The notes under the pieces were generated by a model. That model was given only the letters and a program-made list of their open reading frames with translations. It did not search any database and had not been told where the DNA came from. The position numbers were made by a program, and so were the translations under genes. A stretch of 64,000 nucleotides of DNA from Pseudomonadota bacterium (GTDB lineage: Bacteria; Pseudomonadota; Gammaproteobacteria; CALCKW01): NCBI GenBank assembly GCA_039196715.1, contig JBCCUP010000016.1, positions 1-64,000 of the forward strand, given 5' to 3'. Position 1 is the first letter of the stretch; each line of letters begins with the position of its first letter. Positions 34,361 to 42,321 of the stretch are shown piece by piece.

Positions 34361-35494
34361 TCAGCGCTCGAGTGCGCCGACGCCTGAGAAGCGGAAGGCT
34401 TCCTGTTCGAGCGCGTCGATTTCCTCGAGGCTCATCTCGTCGTGCGCCACGGTGATGCGGCCGAGGAAGACGAATGGCAGTTCATCAGCCCGGCCCTCGA
34501 GGTCGGCCTTGATCGCTTCAGCGGTGGCTGCGCCAACGTCGTCACCCATGCGCATCGGTGTGGCGTCGAGCTCGCCCTTGCGGATCGCTTCGAGTTCGAG
34601 GCCGGTGCCACCCCAACCTGTGGAGAAGATCTCTTTCTCTTTGCCCATGGCGAGTTGCGCCTCGACCGAACCCATCGCCATGGCCGTGTTGGCGTTGTGG
34701 ATGATGGTGGCTTCCGGGTACGCCTGCATGATCAGCGAGGTGCCTTCAAAACCGCCTTCACGCTGGTACTCGCCGTAGTGCTCGTACACCGTGGTCCAGC
34801 CGGCCTTGGATTCCACACAAGCCTTGAAGTCGCCGGAGCGCTGGTTGTCGGTGATGCCCGGAATGCCGCGGTTCATCGCCATGGTTACGCCCTCGCCGAG
34901 GCGACCGATCATGTAGTCACACATGGTCAGTGCACCGGCGGCGGAGGAGAAGTCGAACCACGCGTCGGGCTGCGGGTCGAGGTACTTCAGCGGCGTGTGA
35001 AAGGCCCACACATAGGTGGCAAAGCCGTCGTTGCCGGCCAGCTTCGAGATGTTGTCGGCTTGGATGGCCAATTCGGAGGGGCCGAAGATCACGTAGTCGT
35101 AGAGGTCGGCGTCCTGCTCGACCTGATTGGCATAGGTCGATTGCAGCGAGTGCTCGATCTGGCGACTGGCGAACTCGGTGGTCTCGTAGGAGATACCCAA
35201 CTGGTCGAGTCGCTTGGTCAGGGCAAGGTAGTTGCGCGCCCAGAAGTCCGAGGTGTCGGCCGACGGGTAGATCAGCGCGATCTGGATCGGCTTGTCCTGC
35301 GTGCCGCTGAACGGCACAGCGTCCGCGCCGACGACCGCCTGCATGGCTTCGAGTTTACCCTCGGCGTTGACTTCGCCCGGAATCCAGTAGTCCCGGTCGG
35401 CGATACCGTCCATCTCTTTCAACGGGAGTTGCGTGGCGGCGAACGCGCCGGATGCGACGCTCGCCAAAAGTGCTGTTGTGATCAGTCTGTTCAT
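34361..35494 (-). CDS. LuxP-like sugar-binding protein of ABC transporter
   Basis: A 377-residue periplasmic protein with signal peptide (cleaved near GAFA-AT). It belongs to the Peripla_BP_4 family, and its sequence follows Vibrio LuxP: KPIQIALIYPSADTSDFWARN, then RSGDFKACV, WGGTGLELEAIRKGELDATPMRMGDDVGAATAEAIKADLE. Several ligand residues known in LuxP seem kept (Ser82, Trp85, the Trp of GWGG, the Arg of MRM); others appear changed (Gln to Asp at 80). No LuxQ kinase is present. It lies 82 bases after its permease gene as the last gene of the tandem transporter operon. The ligand is probably a furanose-like sugar or sugar acid. Confidence 0.85.
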   Translation of the reverse strand: MNRLITTALLASVASGAFAATQLPLKEMDGIADRDYWIPGEVNAEGKLEAMQAVVGADAVPFSGTQDKPIQIALIYPSADTSDFWARNYLALTKRLDQLGISYETTEFASRQIEHSLQSTYANQVEQDADLYDYVIFGPSELAIQADNISKLAGNDGFATYVWAFHTPLKYLDPQPDAWFDFSSAAGALTMCDYMIGRLGEGVTMAMNRGIPGITDNQRSGDFKACVESKAGWTTVYEHYGEYQREGGFEGTSLIMQAYPEATIIHNANTAMAMGSVEAQLAMGKEKEIFSTGWGGTGLELEAIRKGELDATPMRMGDDVGAATAEAIKADLEGRADELPFVFLGRITVAHDEMSLEEIDALEQEAFRFSGVGALER

Positions 35495-35576
35495 AACGTT
35501 TCCTTCCAGTGTGTGAAGTCAGCGTGGTCGGCCGGCGTGTGTCCACGCCGTCGACGCACCGCTGTCGAGCGCCAGC

Positions 35577-36701
35577 TCAACCGCTCGGGTTGGGATTGCC
35601 GGCGAAGAGGCCACCGAGGGCCAAGAGGGCTATCAACAGCCCGAGTAGCGCTGCGGTGAACCGCAGCATTTTCTGGCCGTCCGGTGTTTGCAGGCCGGCC
35701 AGCCAACCGCTCGCACCGTCACGGTCCTTTTTCTGAATCCAGGCGTAGAGCGCGACCGAACTCACGATCACCACGCCCGAGGCCACCGACTGCCAGAAGA
35801 ACTCGATGCGCAAGGTGACCAGGGCATTGATCATCATCGAGAGCAGCAACACGCCCGCGAAGGACCCCAGCATCGACGCCCGTCCACCAAACAAGGACGT
35901 GCCACCGACCACGACAGCCGCGATCACGTGCAGGTTGAAGTAGGGCGCCGAGGTCGCCTGGATCGCGTTCAGCTTGCCGGTCAACATCACGCCGGCCAGT
36001 GCGGCACAGGCGCCGCACATCACGTAGGCGTACACCTTGTGGCGATTGACCGCGATGCCGGTGAGTTCAGCGGCCTCGGGGTTGGAGCCGATCGCGATGG
36101 TATACCGGCCGAAGTAGGTTTTACGTAGCACAAAGTACCCGGCTACCATGGTTGCAATACCGATGATGACGGGGATCGGGATGAAGCCCGGGATCTGCCC
36201 ACGCCCGATACCGGTCAGAAAATCCGGGAAGCGCGCCAGCACCAGACCCTTGGCGAGTACCAGGGCGAAACCGCGGTAGACGAGGTCCATCGCGAGCGTG
36301 CCGATCAGGTCCGGCACGTTGAAGCGCGTGATGATCAAGCCGTTGATCAGGCCCATGACCGCGCCGAGGGCGATCGCGATCGGCACGGCGACGTAGACAG
36401 AGTACCCGTACTGCTTGATCAGGAAGGCCATCAGGATCCCGGACAACGCGGCGATCGAACCGATCGAGAGGTCGATACCGCGCTGGGTGATCACGAAGGT
36501 CATCGCCATCGCCATCGGCATGTAGAGCGCCGCGTCAAGCAGGATCAGGTTGAGGTTGGTGGTGCGGAAGTAGCGCGTCGGCTCTGCCACACCCATGAAC
36601 AGAAGGATCGCGAGGATCATCGCCAGCGGGCCGATGATCGCGATGTACGGCTCGATGCGTTCGGTCCAGGGGGCCTTTTCGGCGTCGATAGGCTGTTGCA
36701 T
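35577..36701 (-). CDS. ABC transporter permease, CUT2 (system 2)
   Basis: A 374-residue inner-membrane permease of the RbsC/FrcC group: about ten membrane segments, with ITQRGIDLSIGSIAALSGILMAFLI, GLINGLIITRFNVPDLIGTLAMDLVYRGFAL and VVVGGTSLFGGRASMLGSFAGVLLL. The C-terminal extension has an extra hydrophobic segment (FTAALLGLLIALLALGGLFAG). Its ATG overlaps the stop of the ATPase gene by one base (TGATG). With the 252-residue ATPase and LuxP-like binding protein it makes up the second importer. Confidence 0.9.
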   Translation of the reverse strand: MQQPIDAEKAPWTERIEPYIAIIGPLAMILAILLFMGVAEPTRYFRTTNLNLILLDAALYMPMAMAMTFVITQRGIDLSIGSIAALSGILMAFLIKQYGYSVYVAVPIAIALGAVMGLINGLIITRFNVPDLIGTLAMDLVYRGFALVLAKGLVLARFPDFLTGIGRGQIPGFIPIPVIIGIATMVAGYFVLRKTYFGRYTIAIGSNPEAAELTGIAVNRHKVYAYVMCGACAALAGVMLTGKLNAIQATSAPYFNLHVIAAVVVGGTSLFGGRASMLGSFAGVLLLSMMINALVTLRIEFFWQSVASGVVIVSSVALYAWIQKKDRDGASGWLAGLQTPDGQKMLRFTAALLGLLIALLALGGLFAGNPNPSG

Positions 36702-37459
36702 CACGCGTTCTCCTCTTTGGCGCCAACGATCAGGCCGAGCACCTCCTGGGTGTTGCTCTCGGCGGTCTTGACCACGCCGACACACTGGCCGCGTCGCTGC
36801 ACGTGCACGCGGTCGGCCACTTCGAAGACGTCGTCGAGCGAGTGGCTGATCAGGATCACGGCGAGGCCTTGGGCCTTGAGGGTCTTGATCAGCTTCAGCG
36901 TGCGCGCGGTTTCCTGGGGGCCGAGTGCCGCGGTGGGTTCGTCCATCACGAGCACCCGCAGGTCGTCGTGGTAGACGGCGCGGGCAATGGCAACCGCCTG
37001 CCGTTGTCCACCGGACAGGCTCTCGGTGGGTGCGTCGAGTGACTTGAGCTTCACTCCGAGGCGGTCCATGAGCACACGCTCGGTCTCGGACCGCATGCGT
37101 TTGTTGTCGAGCACCGTGACGCCGAACACCGAGGTGGTGAGTTCGTTGCCCAGGAACAGGTTGGCTGGCGGGTCGAGGTGGTCTGCCAGTGCCAGCGTTT
37201 GGTAGACCGCGTCGATACCGACCTTGATCGCATCGGCGTGGCTTGCGAGCTGCAAGGGCTTGCCGTCGAGTTGCAGCGTTCCCGATGTCGGTTGGTAGAC
37301 CCCGGTCAGGATCTTGATCAAGGTCGATTTGCCGGCGCCGTTGTCGCCGACGATGGCAAGCACCTCGCCGGCGTGGGCGTCCAGGTCGACGTCCTGCAAG
37401 GCGGTCACACCCCCAAAGCGCTTCGAGATGCCGCGCATTTGAACCAAAGCTTCGGACAT
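36701..37459 (-). CDS. ABC transporter ATP-binding protein, CUT2 single-domain (system 2)
   Basis: A 252-residue ATPase with Walker A GDNGAGKSTLIK, signature ESLSGGQRQAVAIARAVYHDD, Walker B VLVMDEPTAALG and His switch ISHSLDDV. This single-domain form is typical of the FrcA-like group, unlike the double-domain RbsA-type ATPase of system 1. ATG at 37459 with GGGGAG upstream. Confidence 0.92.
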   Translation of the reverse strand: MSEALVQMRGISKRFGGVTALQDVDLDAHAGEVLAIVGDNGAGKSTLIKILTGVYQPTSGTLQLDGKPLQLASHADAIKVGIDAVYQTLALADHLDPPANLFLGNELTTSVFGVTVLDNKRMRSETERVLMDRLGVKLKSLDAPTESLSGGQRQAVAIARAVYHDDLRVLVMDEPTAALGPQETARTLKLIKTLKAQGLAVILISHSLDDVFEVADRVHVQRRGQCVGVVKTAESNTQEVLGLIVGAKEENA

Positions 37460-37514
37460 AAGCTCCCCCTGGCTCGGGCAACACCGCCCGAACCCCGTCA
37501 AAAGTGAAAGGTGT

Positions 37515-37536
37515 GCGCCGGTCAGTTCACCGGCGC
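37515..37536 (-). promoter_or_regulatory. intergenic hairpin after binding protein 1
   Basis: GCGCCGGT and ACCGGCGC form an 8-base stem around CAGTTC, 13 bases past the stop of the binding-protein gene. Stems here often protect the binding-protein message from decay and raise its level above that of the membrane parts. Confidence 0.45.
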
Positions 37537-37548
37537 GCGGTCAGCCGC

Positions 37549-38586
37549 TCAGTTGGACCAGATCGCGGTGTAGGCCTCGCGGTACGGGCTGTCCGGATCG
37601 AAGGCATTGCTGTCGCCCATCTTCTCGAGACCGGTTTGCGTCACCAGCGCGGGGGAGGTGATGTAACCGGAGCACGGCTCGCCCTGGATGGCGCGGTTGA
37701 GCTCGTCGACCAGTTGCCAGCCTTGCAGGTTGAGTGGTTCGGCCACGGTGATGGTCTGGTAGTTGCCGGTGCGGATGCGCTGGAACGCCGCTTCGGAGCC
37801 GTCGCCGGCCGAACCGGCCTGCGGGCCATCACCGGCCGAAATACCGGCCGAGGCGAGTGCCGGGCCCATGAAGTCGAAATACAGGTCGTTGATCGCCAGT
37901 GCGTGCGTCCAGCTGTCGCCGTATTTCTGCAACAGACTGATTGTCAGCGGCCCCATGCGCGTGGAGGTGTCGGCGATCGGCGTGTCGACGTACTCGAGTA
38001 CCGTGCCACCCATATCCTCGATGGTTTTCTGGATGCGGTCGGCCTTGTCGATCGCGATCTGGTAGGTGCTGTCGGTGAAGATGATCGCGCCCATGCCGTT
38101 GCCGCCGTCGTCCATCGCCCACTCTGCGGCGACTTCTGACACGGTCATCGCGTCGGTCGAGATATTGGCGAAGATGCCGCCGGGCGCATCGCAGCCGATC
38201 TTCGGGCCGGAGTGCCAGGCGACCATCGGGATATTGCTGGCGGTCACGCCTTCGAGCGCCGCCTGTTGTTCAACGGCGTCAAAGCCGTTGATCACCAGGC
38301 CGTCGGGTTTGAGCGCGAGCGCCTGACCGATCGCCGCGGTACGCCCCTGAATGGAGCCGGCACCGTCGAGGATGCGCACGGTCCAGCCGATCGCTTCGGC
38401 GGCTTCTTCCACGCCTTCGGTCACGCCGAGGATGCCGCCGTTCTTGAGGTCGGCGGCAACCACCACAATGGATTGGCCGGCGGCGGCCGACGGGCCGGTG
38501 GTGGGCCCGTCCCAGGCGGTTTCGGCGACCGCGCTGGACAGCAGCACGGCGTTGGCGATCAAGAGCGCGGTGTGTGTGAGTTTCAT
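37549..38586 (-). CDS. sugar ABC transporter substrate-binding protein, CUT2 (system 1)
   Basis: A 345-residue periplasmic binding protein of the RbsB/Peripla_BP_4 type with a signal peptide (LLIANAVLLSSAVAE). Features include VVAADLKNGGILGVTEGVEEAAEAIGWTVRILDGAGS, GLVINGFDAVEQQAAL and ITVAEPLNLQGWQLVDELNRAI. It lies between the RbsC-like permease and the second ATPase. The ligand is unknown; the regulon suggests a sugar acid or a sugar. Confidence 0.87.
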   Translation of the reverse strand: MKLTHTALLIANAVLLSSAVAETAWDGPTTGPSAAAGQSIVVVAADLKNGGILGVTEGVEEAAEAIGWTVRILDGAGSIQGRTAAIGQALALKPDGLVINGFDAVEQQAALEGVTASNIPMVAWHSGPKIGCDAPGGIFANISTDAMTVSEVAAEWAMDDGGNGMGAIIFTDSTYQIAIDKADRIQKTIEDMGGTVLEYVDTPIADTSTRMGPLTISLLQKYGDSWTHALAINDLYFDFMGPALASAGISAGDGPQAGSAGDGSEAAFQRIRTGNYQTITVAEPLNLQGWQLVDELNRAIQGEPCSGYITSPALVTQTGLEKMGDSNAFDPDSPYREAYTAIWSN

Positions 38587-38614
38587 GGTGTGGTCCTCAT
38601 GACAAAAGGGTGTA

Positions 38615-39637
38615 TCAGCGCTTGCGGGCGCCTTTGTTGCGTTGGGCGTACCCTGCGATACCGATGGCGATCAGCAGGGTGACCCCGTTGAAGAGCGGCT
38701 CGACCCAGAAGGAGCCGCCGAATTGTTGGATGCCGGAGATGCCGACGGCGAGAATCGCGACGCCGACAATCGTGCCGAGCACGTTGACGCGACCCGGTTT
38801 GATCGTGGTCGAGCCGAGAAAGGCGCCGACGAGCGCGGGCAGCAGAAATTCAAGCCCGACACTCGCCTGGCCAATGCGCAGCTTCGAGGCGAGGATGATG
38901 CCGGCCAATGCGGTCATCGTGCCCGAGGCGACAAAGGCCGCGATCACGTACTTGCGTGTGGGAATGCCGTTGAGCTGGGCCGCGCGCTGGTTGGCGCCGA
39001 TGGCGTAGAGGTAGCGGCCGGCCGGGGTGAACTCGAGCACGATCCACATCGCCAGCGTGATGGCGAGCAGGTAGAAGCCGGTGATCGGCAGCCCGAACAC
39101 GAAGGTTGTCGAGATGTCGTAGAAACCGTCGGGCAAGAGGCCGACCATTTGCCGGCCGCCGGTGTGCCAGAGCGCGAGCGCGTAGAGCACGGTGCCGGTG
39201 CCGAGCGTTGCGATGAAGCTGTCGATCTTGGCGACTTCCACCAACAGGCCGTTGAGAAAACCGACGAAGGCACCCAGGCACAGCACGAGCAGCACGGCCG
39301 CGGGCCACGGCAGGCCGAGCAGCGTCTGGGTGGAGATCGCGAGAATGTGCCAGAGCACGATGCCGTAGCCCACCGTGAGATCGATGCGACCTGCCGCCAT
39401 CGGGATCATGGCGCCAAGGCTGAGCAGCGCAATGATCGCCTTGTCCGAGATGATCGCGCGCAGGTTCAGCATGGTCGGGAAGGTGTCGGGCAAGAGCACC
39501 GAGAACAGCGCGATCAGGAACACCATCAGGATGACCAGCCCGTAGGCAGGCAGGAAACGCAGCACCCGTTTGCCCAGCGGCAGGCCACGCAGCTCGGACG
39601 CGGTGGGTTCGAGGGCGCTGCTTTCAAGCGACTGCAT
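38615..39637 (-). CDS. ABC transporter permease, CUT2 (system 1)
   Basis: A 340-residue permease with about ten membrane segments (GLVILMVFLIALFSVLL, SLGAMIPMAAGRIDLTVGYGIVLWHILAIS, VGFLNGLLVEVAKIDSFIATLGTGTVLYALALW, LVGAFLGSTTIKPGRVNVLGTIVGV). It forms a pair with the 509-residue ATPase, whose stop lies 14 bases inside this gene's start. ATG at 39637 follows a TTG at 39640. Confidence 0.9.
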   Translation of the reverse strand: MQSLESSALEPTASELRGLPLGKRVLRFLPAYGLVILMVFLIALFSVLLPDTFPTMLNLRAIISDKAIIALLSLGAMIPMAAGRIDLTVGYGIVLWHILAISTQTLLGLPWPAAVLLVLCLGAFVGFLNGLLVEVAKIDSFIATLGTGTVLYALALWHTGGRQMVGLLPDGFYDISTTFVFGLPITGFYLLAITLAMWIVLEFTPAGRYLYAIGANQRAAQLNGIPTRKYVIAAFVASGTMTALAGIILASKLRIGQASVGLEFLLPALVGAFLGSTTIKPGRVNVLGTIVGVAILAVGISGIQQFGGSFWVEPLFNGVTLLIAIGIAGYAQRNKGARKR

Positions 39638-41153
39638 CAACGGCTCCTGTGCGGGGTGTGGCGTTGGTGGACGACGCGGCCTGGATCAGGCGTTCAGTCG
39701 AGAGGCGGGTGCCGCTGAGTTCCTCGACGATGCGCCCCTGGCTGAACACGATGGCTCGGTGGCAAATGGCGCAGATCTCCTCGAAATCCGTGCTGATCAG
39801 CAAAATGCCAACGCCGTCTTCCAGGGCGCGGTTGAGCAACGCGTAGATCTCGGCCTTGGCGCCGACGTCCACGCCAGCGGTTGGATCTTCGCAGATCAGC
39901 AGCTTGCGACCGGTGGCGAGCCAACGGCCAATGACCACTTTCTGTTGGTTGCCACCAGAGAGGGCCTCGATGGCGAGTTCGGGTTCGTTGGGCGAGAGGC
40001 CGAGCTCGGTGCCGATTTCGGTGGCCTGGTCGGCTTCGGTGCGCGTGCCGAGGATGTTGAGCAGCGAGCGGCCGATGCTCGCCGGGTTCAGGAAGGTGTT
40101 TTCACGGATGCTGAGGTTCATCGCGACCGATTCTTCGGTGCGGTCTTTGGCCACGAGACCAATGCCGGATTCCATCGCCGTTCGGGGTGAGCGCAGATCG
40201 GGCGTTACACCGTTCAGTGTCACCTCACCGGTGCAGGGGGCGAGTCCGAACAGCGCACGCGAGATGGTTTCGTGCCCGGCGCCCCGCAGGCCCACCAGGC
40301 CGACAATCTCTCGGGCCTTCAACGCGAACGTCAGTGGGCCGATGCCATCAGAGGCGAAGTCCGTCAGTGAGAGGATCGTCTCGCCTGGCTCGCCCTTCAG
40401 CTTCACCGTGGCGCGCGCCTTCCGTCCGACGATTTTCTGCACCAACTCCTCGGGCGTGGTGTGTTCGATGCTGCGGACGCCCACCATCATGCCGTCGCGC
40501 AGCACCGCGACGCGGTCGGCAATCTGGAAGATCTCGTCGAGGCGGTGGCTCACGTAGATCATGCCGACACCACGGTCGCGAAGCGGGCGCAAGGCGCTGA
40601 ACAGCCGCTCCACCTCGTCTGCCGGCAACGATGCCGTGGGTTCGTCGAGCACCAGGAATTCACTCTCGACGGCAAGGGCACGCGCGATGGCCACCAGGGA
40701 TTTCTCGGTCCGCGTCAGGTCCTCGACGCGCACGGTGGGGTCGAATTCACAGTCGACGCGCGCAAGTGCTTCGGCGGCGTAGCGTTCGACTGCGCGCCAA
40801 TCAATGAGGCTGGCGCGTTGGCTGAAACCCAGCGCCAACGCCATGTTCTCGGCCACTGTCATCCATTCAATCAGGCCGAGGTCCTGGTGGATGAAGGCGA
40901 CTTTCTGACGCTGGCCGAAACCGCCAGGTGCGTGGTGGTACGGCTGACCGTCGATCAGCACGTCACCCTTGTCGGCGCGGTGGATGCCGCCGAGGATCTT
41001 GATCAGCGTGGATTTGCCCGCGCCGTTCTCGCCCAGGAGCGCGACGATTTCCCCACGACTGACCGCCATCGACACGTCCTTCAGCGCGTAGGTGCCGCCA
41101 AAGTGCTTGTCGATGCGGTCAAAAAACAGCCCGGTGGGGTGGGTGTGTGCCAT
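39624..41153 (-). CDS. ABC transporter double ATP-binding protein, RbsA-type (system 1)
   Basis: A 509-residue ATPase with two ABC domains. The first has GENGAGKSTLIK, the SLVAIARAL region and FLVLDEPTASLP; the second has GLRGAGHETISR, IEALSGGNQQKVVIGRWLATG and LLICEDPTAGVDVG, with the usual degenerate Walker A. This is the RbsA form that powers CUT2 importers for sugars. It is the first gene of the leftward operon; two operator-like sites lie upstream, between it and the LacI gene. Confidence 0.93.
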   Translation of the reverse strand: MAHTHPTGLFFDRIDKHFGGTYALKDVSMAVSRGEIVALLGENGAGKSTLIKILGGIHRADKGDVLIDGQPYHHAPGGFGQRQKVAFIHQDLGLIEWMTVAENMALALGFSQRASLIDWRAVERYAAEALARVDCEFDPTVRVEDLTRTEKSLVAIARALAVESEFLVLDEPTASLPADEVERLFSALRPLRDRGVGMIYVSHRLDEIFQIADRVAVLRDGMMVGVRSIEHTTPEELVQKIVGRKARATVKLKGEPGETILSLTDFASDGIGPLTFALKAREIVGLVGLRGAGHETISRALFGLAPCTGEVTLNGVTPDLRSPRTAMESGIGLVAKDRTEESVAMNLSIRENTFLNPASIGRSLLNILGTRTEADQATEIGTELGLSPNEPELAIEALSGGNQQKVVIGRWLATGRKLLICEDPTAGVDVGAKAEIYALLNRALEDGVGILLISTDFEEICAICHRAIVFSQGRIVEELSGTRLSTERLIQAASSTNATPRTGAVDAVA

Positions 41154-41188
41154 GGTTAGCCGTTATCATCCTGCACGGTTGTGCATAC

Positions 41189-41200
41189 TTTACCCGTAAC
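41189..41200. promoter_or_regulatory. GntR/IdnR-type operator, site A
   Basis: TTTACCCGTAAC matches GTTACCGGTAAC at 10 of 12 positions. It lies 36 bases upstream of the RbsA-type gene. Confidence 0.6.
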
Positions 41201-41245
41201 GTAGCCTGCATGTTCCGATTCTTGGTCGTGGTTGTCAAGAATTAA

Positions 41246-41257
41246 GTTATCGGTAAA
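41246..41257. promoter_or_regulatory. GntR/IdnR-type operator, site B
   Basis: GTTATCGGTAAA matches GTTACCGGTAAC at 10 of 12 positions. Centre is 57 bases from site A, so a LacI-type dimer pair could loop or cooperate. It lies just before the LacI coding region, which suits autoregulation. Confidence 0.6.
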
Positions 41258-41287
41258 CTTGAATTATCAAAGCCGCTGGGTGCCGCT

Positions 41288-42301
41288 ATCAAAAGCAAAC
41301 AGGTCAGCCTGTCAGACGTCGCCAACGCCGCTGGCGTGTCCAAGATGACCGCGAGCCGCGTGTTGCGCAACGAGGGCGGGTACTCCGAGGCGACGCGCGA
41401 TCGGGTGTTGGAGAAAGTCGAGGTGTTGGGCTATTTGCCCAACCGGTTGGCGACCGTGTTTTCCGGCGACACCCGCTCGACATTCGTGGGTGTGTCCATC
41501 CCGGACCTCGGCAACGAGGTGTTCTCTCAGGTGCTCGAGGGCATCGACCGCAAATTGCGCTCGCTCGGCTACCAGAGCGTGCTCGGCCTGACGCAGCACA
41601 CGCTCGAGGAAGAGGAGAACTGGATCAAGACCGTGTTGTCCTGGCAGCCGGCCGGGCTGATCCTCACCGGCCGATCGCACTCGCGCAAAGCCCTCGAAAT
41701 GCTGCGTGGCTGCGGGCTGCCGATTGTTGAAATCTGGGACCTCAATTCCAGCCCGCTCGACGTCAGCGTGGGCATCAACCACTTTGACAGCGGCTTCGAG
41801 ATGGGCCGGTACCTGACCGAACTCGGCTACCGCAACCTCGCGTATGTCGGCACCTCGCACGACACCGCCAACGCGGCCACGGCGCGTTTGGAGGGCTTCT
41901 CCAAGGCTGTCTCGGTCAGCCAGGGGCAGCTGACGCGGCAATTTTGCCTGCACGACACGGCAACCTTCTACCCGGGCTACTACGGCACCGAACAGTTGCT
42001 GGCAACCGGCGCGGAGGTTGATTGCATTTTCTACCAGAACGATTCGATGGCGTTTGGCGGTATGCAGTACTGCCAGAAGGTGGGGTTGACGGTGCCCGAC
42101 GACATCGGCATCGCGGGGTGGGGGGACATGCCGGTGGCGTCGGTGCTCAACCAGCGGCTCACCTCGGTGCACGTGTCGCACCTCAAGATCGGCCAGCTCG
42201 CCTCGGAGACCCTCGTCGCCCGGTTGTCGGGTGAACCCTGTGAGACCTCGATTGACGCCGGTTTTCACCTCGTGCCTGGTGAGACGGTGAGACGTCAGTA
42301 G
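41288..42301 (+). CDS. LacI family regulator, GntR/IdnR-like (start codon unusual)
   Basis: The frame encodes a complete LacI-family regulator of about 337 residues, starting with KSKQVSLSDVANAAGVSKMTASRVLRNEGGYSEATRDRVLEKVEVLGYLPNR, the DNA-binding helix-turn-helix. The sensor domain follows E. coli GntR closely (VLSWQPAGLILTGRSHSRKALEM, LPIVEIWDLNSSPLDVSVGINHF). No ATG, GTG or TTG lies in frame between the stop at 41243 and GTG 41336, which is already inside the DNA-binding domain. The natural start would be ATC at 41288, where relatives have ATG (Met-Lys-Ser-Lys), or CTG at 41276. It is either a rare start or a start lost by point mutation. Divergent from the CUT2 operon. Confidence 0.8.
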   Translation: MKSKQVSLSDVANAAGVSKMTASRVLRNEGGYSEATRDRVLEKVEVLGYLPNRLATVFSGDTRSTFVGVSIPDLGNEVFSQVLEGIDRKLRSLGYQSVLGLTQHTLEEEENWIKTVLSWQPAGLILTGRSHSRKALEMLRGCGLPIVEIWDLNSSPLDVSVGINHFDSGFEMGRYLTELGYRNLAYVGTSHDTANAATARLEGFSKAVSVSQGQLTRQFCLHDTATFYPGYYGTEQLLATGAEVDCIFYQNDSMAFGGMQYCQKVGLTVPDDIGIAGWGDMPVASVLNQRLTSVHVSHLKIGQLASETLVARLSGEPCETSIDAGFHLVPGETVRRQ

Positions 42302-42321
42302 CGTGCGCGTCCCCCCCGCGT

